Assembly: GCA_947589175.1 (NCBI GenBank)
Contig: CANPZR010000049.1
Coordinates: forward strand, 1-12,029
From: an uncultured Lachnospiraceae bacterium
GTDB taxonomy: Bacteria > Bacillota > Clostridia > Lachnospirales > Lachnospiraceae
Direction of reading: 5' to 3'
Length of the DNA stretch: 12,029 nucleotides
This document shows positions 6,828 through 12,029 of this stretch, in pieces; within the stretch, counting starts at the first letter, position 1; every line of letters begins with the position of its first letter. A program made the position numbers and the translations under genes. The notes beneath the pieces were generated by a model. It saw only the letters and a program-made list of their open reading frames with translations. It was not told where the DNA came from and did no database searches.

Positions 6828-6849
6828 CGAGGCGCGCCTCGCTAAACTC
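6820..6849. repeat. perfect 30-bp palindrome between convergent genes
   Basis: GAGTTTAGCGAGGCG is followed immediately by its exact reverse complement CGCCTCGCTAAACTC. As RNA it would fold into a stem of about 13 pairs with a GCGC loop from either strand. It lies between the ends of the ATPase (plus) and hydrolase (minus) genes, so it may block transcription from both sides. However, neither side has a proper T-run, so it is not a standard intrinsic terminator. It also marks the edge of the abiEi fragment. Confidence 0.85.
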
Positions 6850-6856
6850 CATCTCC

Positions 6857-6917
6857 CACTTTATTCTGATGAAGGAGCAGATTGCAGTTGTGCGCTCTTT
6901 GTTATAAATTTTGTTTG
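6857..6917 (-). pseudogene. degraded fragment of a second abiEi gene
   Basis: The minus strand here aligns with 8490-8551 of the intact abiEi. The segment 6917-6890 matches 8490-8517 at 25 of 28 bases, and 6887-6857 matches 8521-8551 at 29 of 31. Between them three bases in the intact gene are replaced by two, shifting the frame. In protein terms it reads N-K-I-Y-N-K-E-R-T, frameshift, then C-N-L-L-L-H-Q-N-K-V, against IKIYDRERT-V-CDLLLHRNKV in the intact antitoxin. Weaker similarity may continue a few bases to the palindrome. No start, no promoter of its own and no abiEii remnant are seen. It follows the hydrolase stop by about 28 bases in the same orientation. Confidence 0.85.
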
Positions 6918-6945
6918 CTTCCAGTGCGTTTATGTGTTTCTTTAT

Positions 6946-7839
6946 TTACGATAATATGAAATCCGTTATCAGCTGGGTATATTTTTCCGGCTGTTCAAAC
7001 CATGTAAGATGAGCGCAGCCTTTCAGCATCTCGAACCTGCCATTCGGAGAATGTTCTCTGAAATATGCCTGCTCATACTTGCCGCAGGTCATGTCATATT
7101 CACCGACCATGAGCATCTGGGGCTGGATTATTTTCTCAATGAAAGGCAGATAGTTTTCATAAAAATCATTTTCATCACGGAGTTTTTGCGTGAAAGAAAT
7201 GAACTTTCCCCAGCAATCGTCAGTGACATGAGGTTCGGGGATATGCTCGTTAATATATTTGTGATAATCACCTGGTTTTATTACATGGCAGTATTCATTT
7301 ACACCGTCATTCATATCAATAAGCATTGCTTTTTCAAAGGCATCTTTGGGAGAAATATTACTTTGAAGAATCTCTTTGCAAAGAGCTGTTTGCTCGGTCA
7401 TGCCATTTTTCTCAAAATAAGGAAGGGTTGCCTCCGCAATTGCTCTGGAAGTATGGAGCGCGCTCCACATCGGACAGTCATATATGACAGCGTCAATGCT
7501 GTCGGGATAAGTGTGTGCATAAACAAGGGCAAGCATGCCGCCAAAGGAATGACCGAGCGGAATCCAGTTTCCAATTCCGAGCGCGATTCTCATTTGTTCA
7601 ATGAGATTTACATGATACATCACACCTGCTCGCTGTTCTTCCGGGATAGCGTCTGAACGAAACACGCCATACTGGTCAAAACTAATAACATGAAATTTCT
7701 CGCCAAGTATTTTCGCCTGATATGTATATGTAAGACAGCTTTCTCCGGGACCGCCATGCAGATATACCAGAGTTTGCTTTTCTTTAGCGCCATATTCCTC
7801 GTAATATATTTGTTTTCCGTCAACAAGAACAAATGACAT
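6946..7839 (-). CDS. alpha/beta hydrolase, proline iminopeptidase-like (peptidase family S33), 297 aa
   Basis: The family's landmarks are all present: HGGPG (28-32, oxyanion hole), GHSFGG (96-101, nucleophile S98), D249 in GEYDMTCG, and H277 in GCAHLTWFEQPEKY. Length is normal for proline iminopeptidases and related S33 enzymes, which remove N-terminal proline from peptides or hydrolyse amides and esters in the cytoplasm. The usual D-Q-R-G-C-G-x-S motif is altered to DQYGVFRS (55-62), so substrate preference may differ and strict prolyl activity is uncertain. There is no signal peptide. The start at 7839 has GAGGAGG 8 bases upstream and a strong promoter further up. It is a single-gene unit lying between the abiEi fragment and the intact abiE operon. 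Confidence 0.85.
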   Translation of the reverse strand: MSFVLVDGKQIYYEEYGAKEKQTLVYLHGGPGESCLTYTYQAKILGEKFHVISFDQYGVFRSDAIPEEQRAGVMYHVNLIEQMRIALGIGNWIPLGHSFGGMLALVYAHTYPDSIDAVIYDCPMWSALHTSRAIAEATLPYFEKNGMTEQTALCKEILQSNISPKDAFEKAMLIDMNDGVNEYCHVIKPGDYHKYINEHIPEPHVTDDCWGKFISFTQKLRDENDFYENYLPFIEKIIQPQMLMVGEYDMTCGKYEQAYFREHSPNGRFEMLKGCAHLTWFEQPEKYTQLITDFILS

Positions 7840-7894
7840 TCTTATTCCTCCTCAAAAAAAGTCGATTTACCGAGCAGTTGCCTGCTTGACATTT

Positions 7895-7924
7895 AATATA
7901 CTACTCAAATGTGTGGCGTGTCAA
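7895..7924 (-). promoter_or_regulatory. predicted promoter of the hydrolase gene, with inverted repeats over it
   Basis: Read on the minus strand: TTGACA (7924-7919), 18 bases, TATATT (7900-7895). Two inverted repeats lie over the promoter: CTTGACA (7885-7891) / TGTCAAG (7919-7925), and ACATTT (7889-7894) / AAATGT (7907-7912). The latter flanks the -10 element, a good position for a repressor site. Confidence 0.6.
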
Positions 7925-7996
7925 GAATTATACGAAAAAAGGGTTGCCATCCTTTTTGAGATAACGATAAATTTCCAAATCATTCAAAAATGTGTG

Positions 7997-8025
7997 TTGA
8001 CTTTTTAATGAAGTGCTGTTACAAT
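7997..8025 (+). promoter_or_regulatory. predicted promoter of the abiE operon
   Basis: TTGACT (7997-8002), 17 bases, TACAAT (8020-8025), with a TG dinucleotide at 8017-8018 as in extended -10 promoters. Transcription should start near 8032, just before the inverted repeat at 8037-8070. Confidence 0.65.
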
Positions 8026-8036
8026 AATTTTCATCA

Positions 8037-8070
8037 AACTATACAAAAGCATATTATAAATTGTATAGTT
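8037..8070. promoter_or_regulatory. operator-like inverted repeat in the abiE leader
   Basis: AACTATACAA (8037-8046) and TTGTATAGTT (8061-8070) are perfect 10-base inverted arms around 14 AT-rich bases. They lie between the predicted transcription start and the ribosome binding site GGGGGA (8083-8088). In known AbiE systems the AbiEi antitoxin represses its own operon by binding inverted repeats near the promoter; this is the obvious candidate site here. As RNA it could also form a hairpin. Confidence 0.6.
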
Positions 8071-8092
8071 CATTTAGAAATGGGGGATAAGT

Positions 8093-8686
8093 ATGAGTTC
8101 AAAGCTAAAAGAAATATTTGACCAACACGACGGGATTATGAGAACATCTGAACTCAAAGAGGCTGGTTATTATTATCAAAAGATTCGAGAACTGATAGAA
8201 GTTGGGGAAATTGAACAGATTCGCCGCGGATATTATCAGTACATAAACGAAGATTCGTTTTCAGATATTCCGATTATAATTACGCTTTTTCCAGATGGTG
8301 TGCTGTGCATGGAGAGTGCACTGGATTACTATGGATACACAGATCGAACTCCTGACGCATGGCATCTGGCGGTAGACAATAAGAGCACGAGAACGAGATT
8401 TTATATTGATTACCCTGTTATTAAGCCGCATTTTATTCAGAGCGACCGCTATCAAGCAGGGATAGAGCAGGTTAAAATTGACGGGAAAACAATCAAAATT
8501 TATGACAGAGAGCGCACGGTCTGCGATCTGCTCCTTCATCGGAATAAAGTGGAGGGGGAAGTTTTTAATCTTGCAATCCAGCGATATATCCGTGACCCAA
8601 AGAAGGAAGAGGCAAGGCTTATGAAATATGCGAAACTGCTTCATGTAGAAAAAAAGGTGCAGGAGGTTCTGGGTGTATGGCTATAA
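8093..8686 (+). CDS. abiEi: AbiEi antitoxin of a type IV toxin-antitoxin system, 197 aa
   Basis: The N-terminal 50 residues form the winged-helix domain of this family: D-H-D-G-I-M-R-T-S-E-L-K-E-A-G (12-25), then K-I-R-E-L-I-E-V-G-E-I-E-Q-I-R-R-G-Y-Y (30-48). The remainder is the AbiEi C-terminal domain, with L-C-M-E-S-A-L (71-77), WHLAVD (90-95), IKIYDRERTVCDLLLHRNKV (134-153) and a helical end. In studied systems AbiEi represses the operon through the N-terminal domain and counteracts the AbiEii toxin without stable protein contact, through the C-terminal domain. Length (about 200) is usual. The start has GGGGGA about 5 bases upstream. The gene overlaps the toxin gene by 10 bases. A degraded second copy of the region encoding residues 133-153 lies at 6857-6917. 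Confidence 0.92.
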   Translation: MSSKLKEIFDQHDGIMRTSELKEAGYYYQKIRELIEVGEIEQIRRGYYQYINEDSFSDIPIIITLFPDGVLCMESALDYYGYTDRTPDAWHLAVDNKSTRTRFYIDYPVIKPHFIQSDRYQAGIEQVKIDGKTIKIYDRERTVCDLLLHRNKVEGEVFNLAIQRYIRDPKKEEARLMKYAKLLHVEKKVQEVLGVWL

Positions 8687-9576
8687 AAAATATGGCAGCT
8701 TCCGTACTTACAAGGCTGAAAAATCAATCGAAAGAAGAGAAAATTTCGTTTCAAATAATTCTTCAGCTTTTTGCGCAGGAAGAATTTTTAAGAAAGCTGT
8801 CTTATTCAAAATACATAGAAAATTTAATTTTGAAAGGCGGAATGTTCATTTATACATTAACAGAATTTGATTCACGTCCCACGAGAGATGTCGATTTTCT
8901 TGTCAGAAATATTCATGGCAGTTTAGAAAATATAGAAAAAATTATGAAAGATATTTGTGCTATCAAAACAGGAAACGATTTTATTGTGCTGGAAGTGATC
9001 GGAACAGAAATCATTTCTGGCGACAAAAAATATCCTGGAGTCAGAACATCCTTTATGGGGCATATAGAAAAAGTCAGAATACCGTTTTCTGTAGATGCTG
9101 GAATAGATGATGTGATTGTGCCGAATGCTGTTAAAAGGATGATTGTCACAAGATTACCGGATTTTGAATCTCCGGAAATATTTACCTATTCATTGGAAAG
9201 CACGATTGCAGAAAAGTTCGATGCGATTCTGAAAAGAATGAATGGAACAAGTCGGATGAAAGATTTTTATGATATTTATTATCTATCAGGAATTTTTGAT
9301 TTTGAAGGAACTATACTACGAGAAGCATTAAAAAATACATTGATACATAGAAACAGAGAAATGTCTTCAAACATTTTTTTAGATATAACCAATTTTAAAA
9401 CGAATAAGTTCCTGCTCACGCAATGGAGGGCTTTTGTCCCAGCAAAAGAAACAGGACTTTTATTTAATGATGTAATAGATAGAATAAAGCTTTTTCTTGA
9501 ACCAATTTATCAGAGCATCCTTCAAGGAACAGAATTTAATAAGTGGTGGAAATGCGGAGAAAAACAGTGGATATAA
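8677..9576 (+). CDS. abiEii: AbiEii nucleotidyltransferase toxin, 299 aa
   Basis: The four motifs of the DUF1814/AbiEii nucleotidyltransferases are visible. Motif I is GG (54-55) and RPTRDVDF (67-74; D71, D73). Motif II is F-S-V-D-A-G-I-D-D (137-145). Motif III is YSLESTIAEKFDAI (171-184; K180). Motif IV is RMKDFYDIYYL (193-203; K195, D196). The enzyme class transfers nucleotides to RNA (tRNA acceptor ends in studied relatives), stopping growth during phage infection. All key acidic and basic residues seem intact, so the toxin should be active. AGGAGGTT (8661-8668) lies 8 bases before the ATG at 8677, inside the end of abiEi, giving coupled translation. Confidence 0.92.
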   Translation: MAIKNMAASVLTRLKNQSKEEKISFQIILQLFAQEEFLRKLSYSKYIENLILKGGMFIYTLTEFDSRPTRDVDFLVRNIHGSLENIEKIMKDICAIKTGNDFIVLEVIGTEIISGDKKYPGVRTSFMGHIEKVRIPFSVDAGIDDVIVPNAVKRMIVTRLPDFESPEIFTYSLESTIAEKFDAILKRMNGTSRMKDFYDIYYLSGIFDFEGTILREALKNTLIHRNREMSSNIFLDITNFKTNKFLLTQWRAFVPAKETGLLFNDVIDRIKLFLEPIYQSILQGTEFNKWWKCGEKQWI

Positions 9577-9590
9577 ATTAGTTCCTAAAA

Positions 9591-9656
9591 ATGTGAGGAG
9601 TTTAACAAGGTGTGTGCCGCTAGAATAGAGTACCTTGAAAAAATGTTTTCTCACAT
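9591..9656. repeat. nested imperfect inverted repeat downstream of abiEii
   Basis: Outer arms ATGTGAG (9591-9597) / CTCACAT (9650-9656) and inner arms CAAGGT (9606-9611) / ACCTTG (9632-9637) are arranged symmetrically. The bases between outer and inner arms pair only partly. It begins 14 bases after the abiEii stop. No T-run follows on the plus strand, so it is a poor classic terminator; it could be a structured 3' end or a remnant of mobile-element ends. Confidence 0.5.
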
Positions 9657-9762
9657 ATGAAAAAGAGAAGCATTGTTGGTTATTTAAGGTAAACCATGTA
9701 TTTTTAATTTTGAACTTGTAAAGCTAAAAAATGTATGATAGAATTAAGAATTAGAAAATCAT

Positions 9763-9858
9763 ATGCTATCAAAGTCAGAAGAAAAGTTCTTTGAAAGCGA
9801 GAGAGTTTTAAGAAAAAATTATTTAAAACCAATTTCCAATAAAAGATTTAGCAAATAA
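9763..9858 (+). CDS. candidate small ORF, 31 aa, unknown
   Basis: The frame encodes a polar, basic peptide beginning M-L-S-K-S-E-E-K-F-F and ending K-R-F-S-K. A promoter-like pair lies upstream: TTGAAC (9710-9715), 18 bases, TATGAT (9734-9739). The ribosome binding site is poor (only A-rich with a GAA). The protein-like composition suggests either a tiny gene or the tail of a lost gene. I do not recognise it. The rest of the stretch 9577-9916 holds nothing else I can support. Confidence 0.25.
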   Translation: MLSKSEEKFFESERVLRKNYLKPISNKRFSK

Positions 9859-9916
9859 AAATGATAAGTAAGGCGCGCTAGAATTTGAGGTCTTATGAAA
9901 GAGCGGTTTCCACCAT

Positions 9917-9956
9917 AAAAAAGGAAAGAGAGGCAGGTCAGCCCCGTCTCTCTTTC
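9917..9956 (-). terminator. intrinsic terminator of the DHH phosphoesterase gene
   Basis: On the minus strand GAAAGAGAG (9956-9948) pairs with CTCTCTTTC (9932-9924) around a 15-base GC-rich loop, followed by a run of six T (9922-9917). It starts 38 bases after the stop codon of the DHH gene. Confidence 0.85.
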
Positions 9957-9993
9957 TATACAAAGGTTTCACAGATTTCTATCTGCAATAATC

Positions 9994-10911
9994 CTATTCA
10001 GCGTAGTTTACTAGCTCGTCGATCATCTTCGGCAGATCGGTGTCCATGTTCTCATCGGAGAACTGGCAGGTTCCCACGGCCTTGTGACCGCCGCCGCCGT
10101 ATTTGAGCATCAGGCTTCCTACATTGACATTGGATGTCTTGTTCAGGACGCTGTAACCAACGGCTGCCGAACAGCCCTTGCCGCCCTTGCCGTTTACGAT
10201 CCAGCAGGATATGTTCTGCTCCGGGTACATGCTGTAAATCATAAAGCGGTTGCCGGAATAAATCGGATCAACGCCCCGCAGGTCGGTGATGATGACGTCC
10301 TTTTCAATGCGGGTGTGTGCCTTCACCATCTCCTGGAACTTCTCCGACTGCTCATTATAAATCTCAATGCGCTCTACCACGTCCGGCAGCGCCAGAATCT
10401 CCTCGGTGGTCATCGTGCGGCAGGCGTCAATCAGCTCCTCCATCAGCTGGTAGTTGGAGATGCGGAAGTTGCGCCAGCGTCCCAGTCCGGTGCGGGGATC
10501 CATGATAAATCCTACCAGCACCCAGCCTGTGGGATGCAGAATCTCGTCTATGGTGAGGTTGGCGGAGTCTACCTTGTCTACGGCCTCCATCATGTCGTCG
10601 AACTGGGGGAATCTCTCCCTTCCGCCGTAATACTCATAAATAATGCGGGCGCAGGAGGGAGTAATGCGGCTCTCGCCCTTGTACTTGCCCTCGAGCTGCT
10701 GTCTCTCATGCTCGCTGGAATGATGGTCGAACCAGAGGCCGCATCCCTCTACAAAAGGCACATTGGCCAGACAGTCGTCCTCGGTAATCTCTACCAGGCC
10801 ATCCTGCAGATCTTTCGGATGGGCAAATTTCCAGTGATCGATAATTCCTGCTTCTTTCAAAAGGGCGGCACATGCCAGGCCGTCAAAATCGGATCTTGTA
10901 ACTAATCTCAT
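9994..10911 (-). CDS. DHH/DHHA1 superfamily phosphoesterase, 305 aa
   Basis: Metal-binding motifs of the DHH family are clear: S-D-F-D-G (7-11), W-F-D-H-H-S-S (60-66) and V-D-K-V-D-S (111-116). The C-terminal DHHA1 substrate-binding motif is Y-G-G-G-G-H-K-A-V-G-T (271-281). Relatives cleave short oligoribonucleotides, cyclic (di)nucleotide products or polyphosphate, and are often annotated as exopolyphosphatase without proof. The two-domain, roughly 300-residue form is nearer the NrnA/NrnB-like nuclease group, but I cannot choose. It is cytoplasmic with no signal peptide. The start at 10911 has GGGAGG 6 bases upstream. Codon use is visibly GC-rich compared with all genes to its left, suggesting native chromosome. 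It has its own promoter and terminator. Confidence 0.85.
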   Translation of the reverse strand: MRLVTRSDFDGLACAALLKEAGIIDHWKFAHPKDLQDGLVEITEDDCLANVPFVEGCGLWFDHHSSEHERQQLEGKYKGESRITPSCARIIYEYYGGRERFPQFDDMMEAVDKVDSANLTIDEILHPTGWVLVGFIMDPRTGLGRWRNFRISNYQLMEELIDACRTMTTEEILALPDVVERIEIYNEQSEKFQEMVKAHTRIEKDVIITDLRGVDPIYSGNRFMIYSMYPEQNISCWIVNGKGGKGCSAAVGYSVLNKTSNVNVGSLMLKYGGGGHKAVGTCQFSDENMDTDLPKMIDELVNYAE

Positions 10912-10996
10912 AATATCCTCCCTTAGTCATGCTCTAAACTTTGTCTTGCTACGGTATCACGGGTTCAAAATGCTTTTGCGCCCAATATCCTTTTAC

Positions 10997-11025
10997 AGTA
11001 TACTACAAATTTTCCGATAGGGCAA
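10997..11025 (-). promoter_or_regulatory. predicted promoter of the DHH phosphoesterase gene
   Basis: Read on the minus strand: TTGCCC (11025-11020), 17 bases, TATACT (11002-10997). It lies in the 124-base gap after the FliK-like gene, where I see no intrinsic terminator, so some read-through from that gene is also possible. The leader would be about 80 bases. Confidence 0.55.
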
Positions 11026-11035
11026 TCCCTTTTCC

Positions 11036-12029
11036 TCACGCTCTCAGGTCAAAATTATAGCGTTTTAAGTCGCCCACGGGAGCCTCCGCGGCGATGAAAT
11101 CTTTTACCACGTCGATTTCCTTTTCCCGGAGGGCGAGCTCGGAGCTAAAGGAAAATCCCTGCTCGCCCAGCGCGTCGCCGAGCAGGTCGATGTTGCGGGA
11201 CAGGAGGTTTTTGGTCTCTGCCGTGTCCACGAAAAAGCGGGCGGAGACGGCGGAATTGTCCCTGGTGATGTGAATGTCCAGCGTGCCCAGGTGATCCATT
11301 TCCAGGTGCAGGAGCACTTTCAGCTTGTTGGGATTTTTTTTCAGCGCCTCTTTTCTCGTCATGACATAGAGGTCGCCGTGGGTATTCTGGTTCTGCAGCT
11401 TCAAGGGAAGCTGGACGTACTGGAACGTCTGGTTGAGCATTTTCATAAAGTCCAGATTGTCGTTCATCTGCGAGGCGCCGTCCGACACCTGTGCAAAGAC
11501 GTCCCGCCCCAGGACCCGCTCGCTGAAATGGGAGAGCGCGTCAAACTGCCGCGCCATTTTCTGATAGGTCTCCTCCAGCGCCTGCTCGTCCTTTAAATGT
11601 TCCGGAGAAATGGTCCAGCCGGACATGAACTGCCCTTTTACCATGGCCTGGAAGGGCTTGGAGGCAAGCAGCTTTCCCGCCTGCTCCTCGGTCATTTCCG
11701 GAAAAGCCTTCTGGATTTCCGTGAGGAACTGACGGGCCGTTATGGTGCCGTCCGCCATTTTCTGCTTTATTTCTTCCGGCAGCGGATAGTCGGATAAAAA
11801 TTTGGAAAAGGCCTCCCGGTCGGAAGCGGACAGGATGGACCCCGCCTGTTCGTGGATAAAAGGCGGCCTGTTTTCCCCTGCTATCTCGCTCTGCACCTCG
11901 GAGCGGGTGACGCCGCCCTCGGCGAAGGAGGAAATAAGCTGCCTCATCTTGGCAAAAGGACCTGCCGTATTTCCGCCCTTGGCGGCTTCATCGGCATTTC
12001 CGCAGGCAGGGGCTTTTCTTGCGGAGCCC
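11036..12029 (-). CDS. FliK-like protein with flagellar hook-length control C-terminal domain, 5' end outside window
   Basis: The frame is open from the right edge to the stop at 11038-11036, giving about 330 residues. An ATG occurs at 11947 but has no ribosome binding site, and the frame continues upstream of it as a Gly/Ala/Lys-rich sequence, so the true start lies beyond the window. The last 130 residues fit the Flg_hook domain: V-Q-L-P-L-K-L-Q (hydrophobic strand), H-L-E-M-D-H-L-G-T-L-D-I-H-I, then a helix with L-L-S-R-N-I-D-L-L-G-D-A-L and G-F-S-F. The N-terminal part is helical and rich in Glu, Gln and Lys. In flagellated bacteria FliK sets hook length and switches export specificity; similar proteins also occur outside flagellar operons. 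No other flagellar gene is visible, so a flagellar role is not shown. Confidence 0.7.
   Translation of the reverse strand, partial: GSARKAPACGNADEAAKGGNTAGPFAKMRQLISSFAEGGVTRSEVQSEIAGENRPPFIHEQAGSILSASDREAFSKFLSDYPLPEEIKQKMADGTITARQFLTEIQKAFPEMTEEQAGKLLASKPFQAMVKGQFMSGWTISPEHLKDEQALEETYQKMARQFDALSHFSERVLGRDVFAQVSDGASQMNDNLDFMKMLNQTFQYVQLPLKLQNQNTHGDLYVMTRKEALKKNPNKLKVLLHLEMDHLGTLDIHITRDNSAVSARFFVDTAETKNLLSRNIDLLGDALGEQGFSFSSELALREKEIDVVKDFIAAEAPVGDLKRYNFDLRA

Noticed and set aside
7009..7656. Plus-strand open frame of 215 codons opposite the hydrolase
   Set aside because: The minus-strand hydrolase has all its catalytic motifs; the opposite frame shows no motif and no ribosome binding site.
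7936..7957. Hairpin AAAAAGG / CCTTTTT with 8-base loop as a terminator
   Set aside because: Only two GC pairs, and it lies between two divergent promoters where no transcript needs to end; at most a weak operator.
9618..9884. Direct repeat CGCTAGAAT (9618-9626 and 9876-9884) as attachment-site-like flanks
   Set aside because: Nine bases is within chance over this distance in a window of this size, and no integrase or recombinase gene is present.
10084..10905. Long open frame of 273 codons on the plus strand opposite the DHH gene
   Set aside because: It is an antisense shadow of a well-supported gene in GC-rich DNA, lacks a ribosome binding site and has no recognisable motif.
1..12029. CRISPR array, rRNA, tRNA or insertion sequence
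   Set aside because: No regularly spaced repeats, no recognisable RNA gene and no transposase-like protein were seen on either strand.

Overview
The window looks like a chromosomal segment from a low-GC Gram-positive anaerobe, most likely a clostridial gut bacterium of the Lachnospiraceae type. The reasons are strong AGGAGG-type ribosome binding sites, sigma-A-like promoters, and the family mix (DUF6120/HAAS-like membrane protein, multi-permease ABC operon, AbiE toxin-antitoxin, DHH phosphoesterase, FliK-type protein). This placement is inference; there is no rRNA or tRNA to anchor it.

Layout. (1) 44-430, minus: a small HAAS/DUF6120-like membrane protein. A 403-base gap with two outward-facing promoters separates it from the next unit and holds a short, stop-riddled coding-like remnant. 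(2) 834-5568, plus: a tightly packed seven-gene unit. It encodes a secreted small protein, a membrane-anchored extracellular protein, three different ABC-2-like permeases, one ATPase, and a second anchored protein resembling the first. Genes overlap or are separated by at most 13 bases, so they should be co-expressed. This is the best candidate for a poorly described system: a secreted product with its own exporter or self-protection transporter. (3) 5684-6784, plus: a stand-alone OLD/AAA-type ATPase of the phage-defence kind. A 17-codon frame overlaps its end and stops inside a perfect 30-bp palindrome, possibly a broken partner gene. (4) 6857-6917, minus: a frameshifted fragment of a second abiEi gene, 54/59 aligned bases identical to the intact copy but in the opposite orientation. 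(5) 6946-7839, minus: a proline-iminopeptidase-like alpha/beta hydrolase, sitting between the two abiEi sequences. (6) 8093-9576, plus: a complete abiEi-abiEii type IV toxin-antitoxin pair with a good promoter and an operator-like inverted repeat in its leader. (7) 9577-9993: an AT-rich gap with a nested inverted repeat, one weak candidate small ORF, and the terminator of the next unit. (8) 9994-12029, minus: visibly GC-richer DNA with a DHH/DHHA1 phosphoesterase and the 3' part of a FliK C-terminal-domain protein.

The right 2 kb reads as conserved chromosome. The left 9.9 kb reads as an accessory or defence island: AT-rich, with toxin-antitoxin, AAA ATPase, decayed gene fragments and a secreted-protein ABC cluster. 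The change in base composition at about 9.9 kb marks the likely edge.
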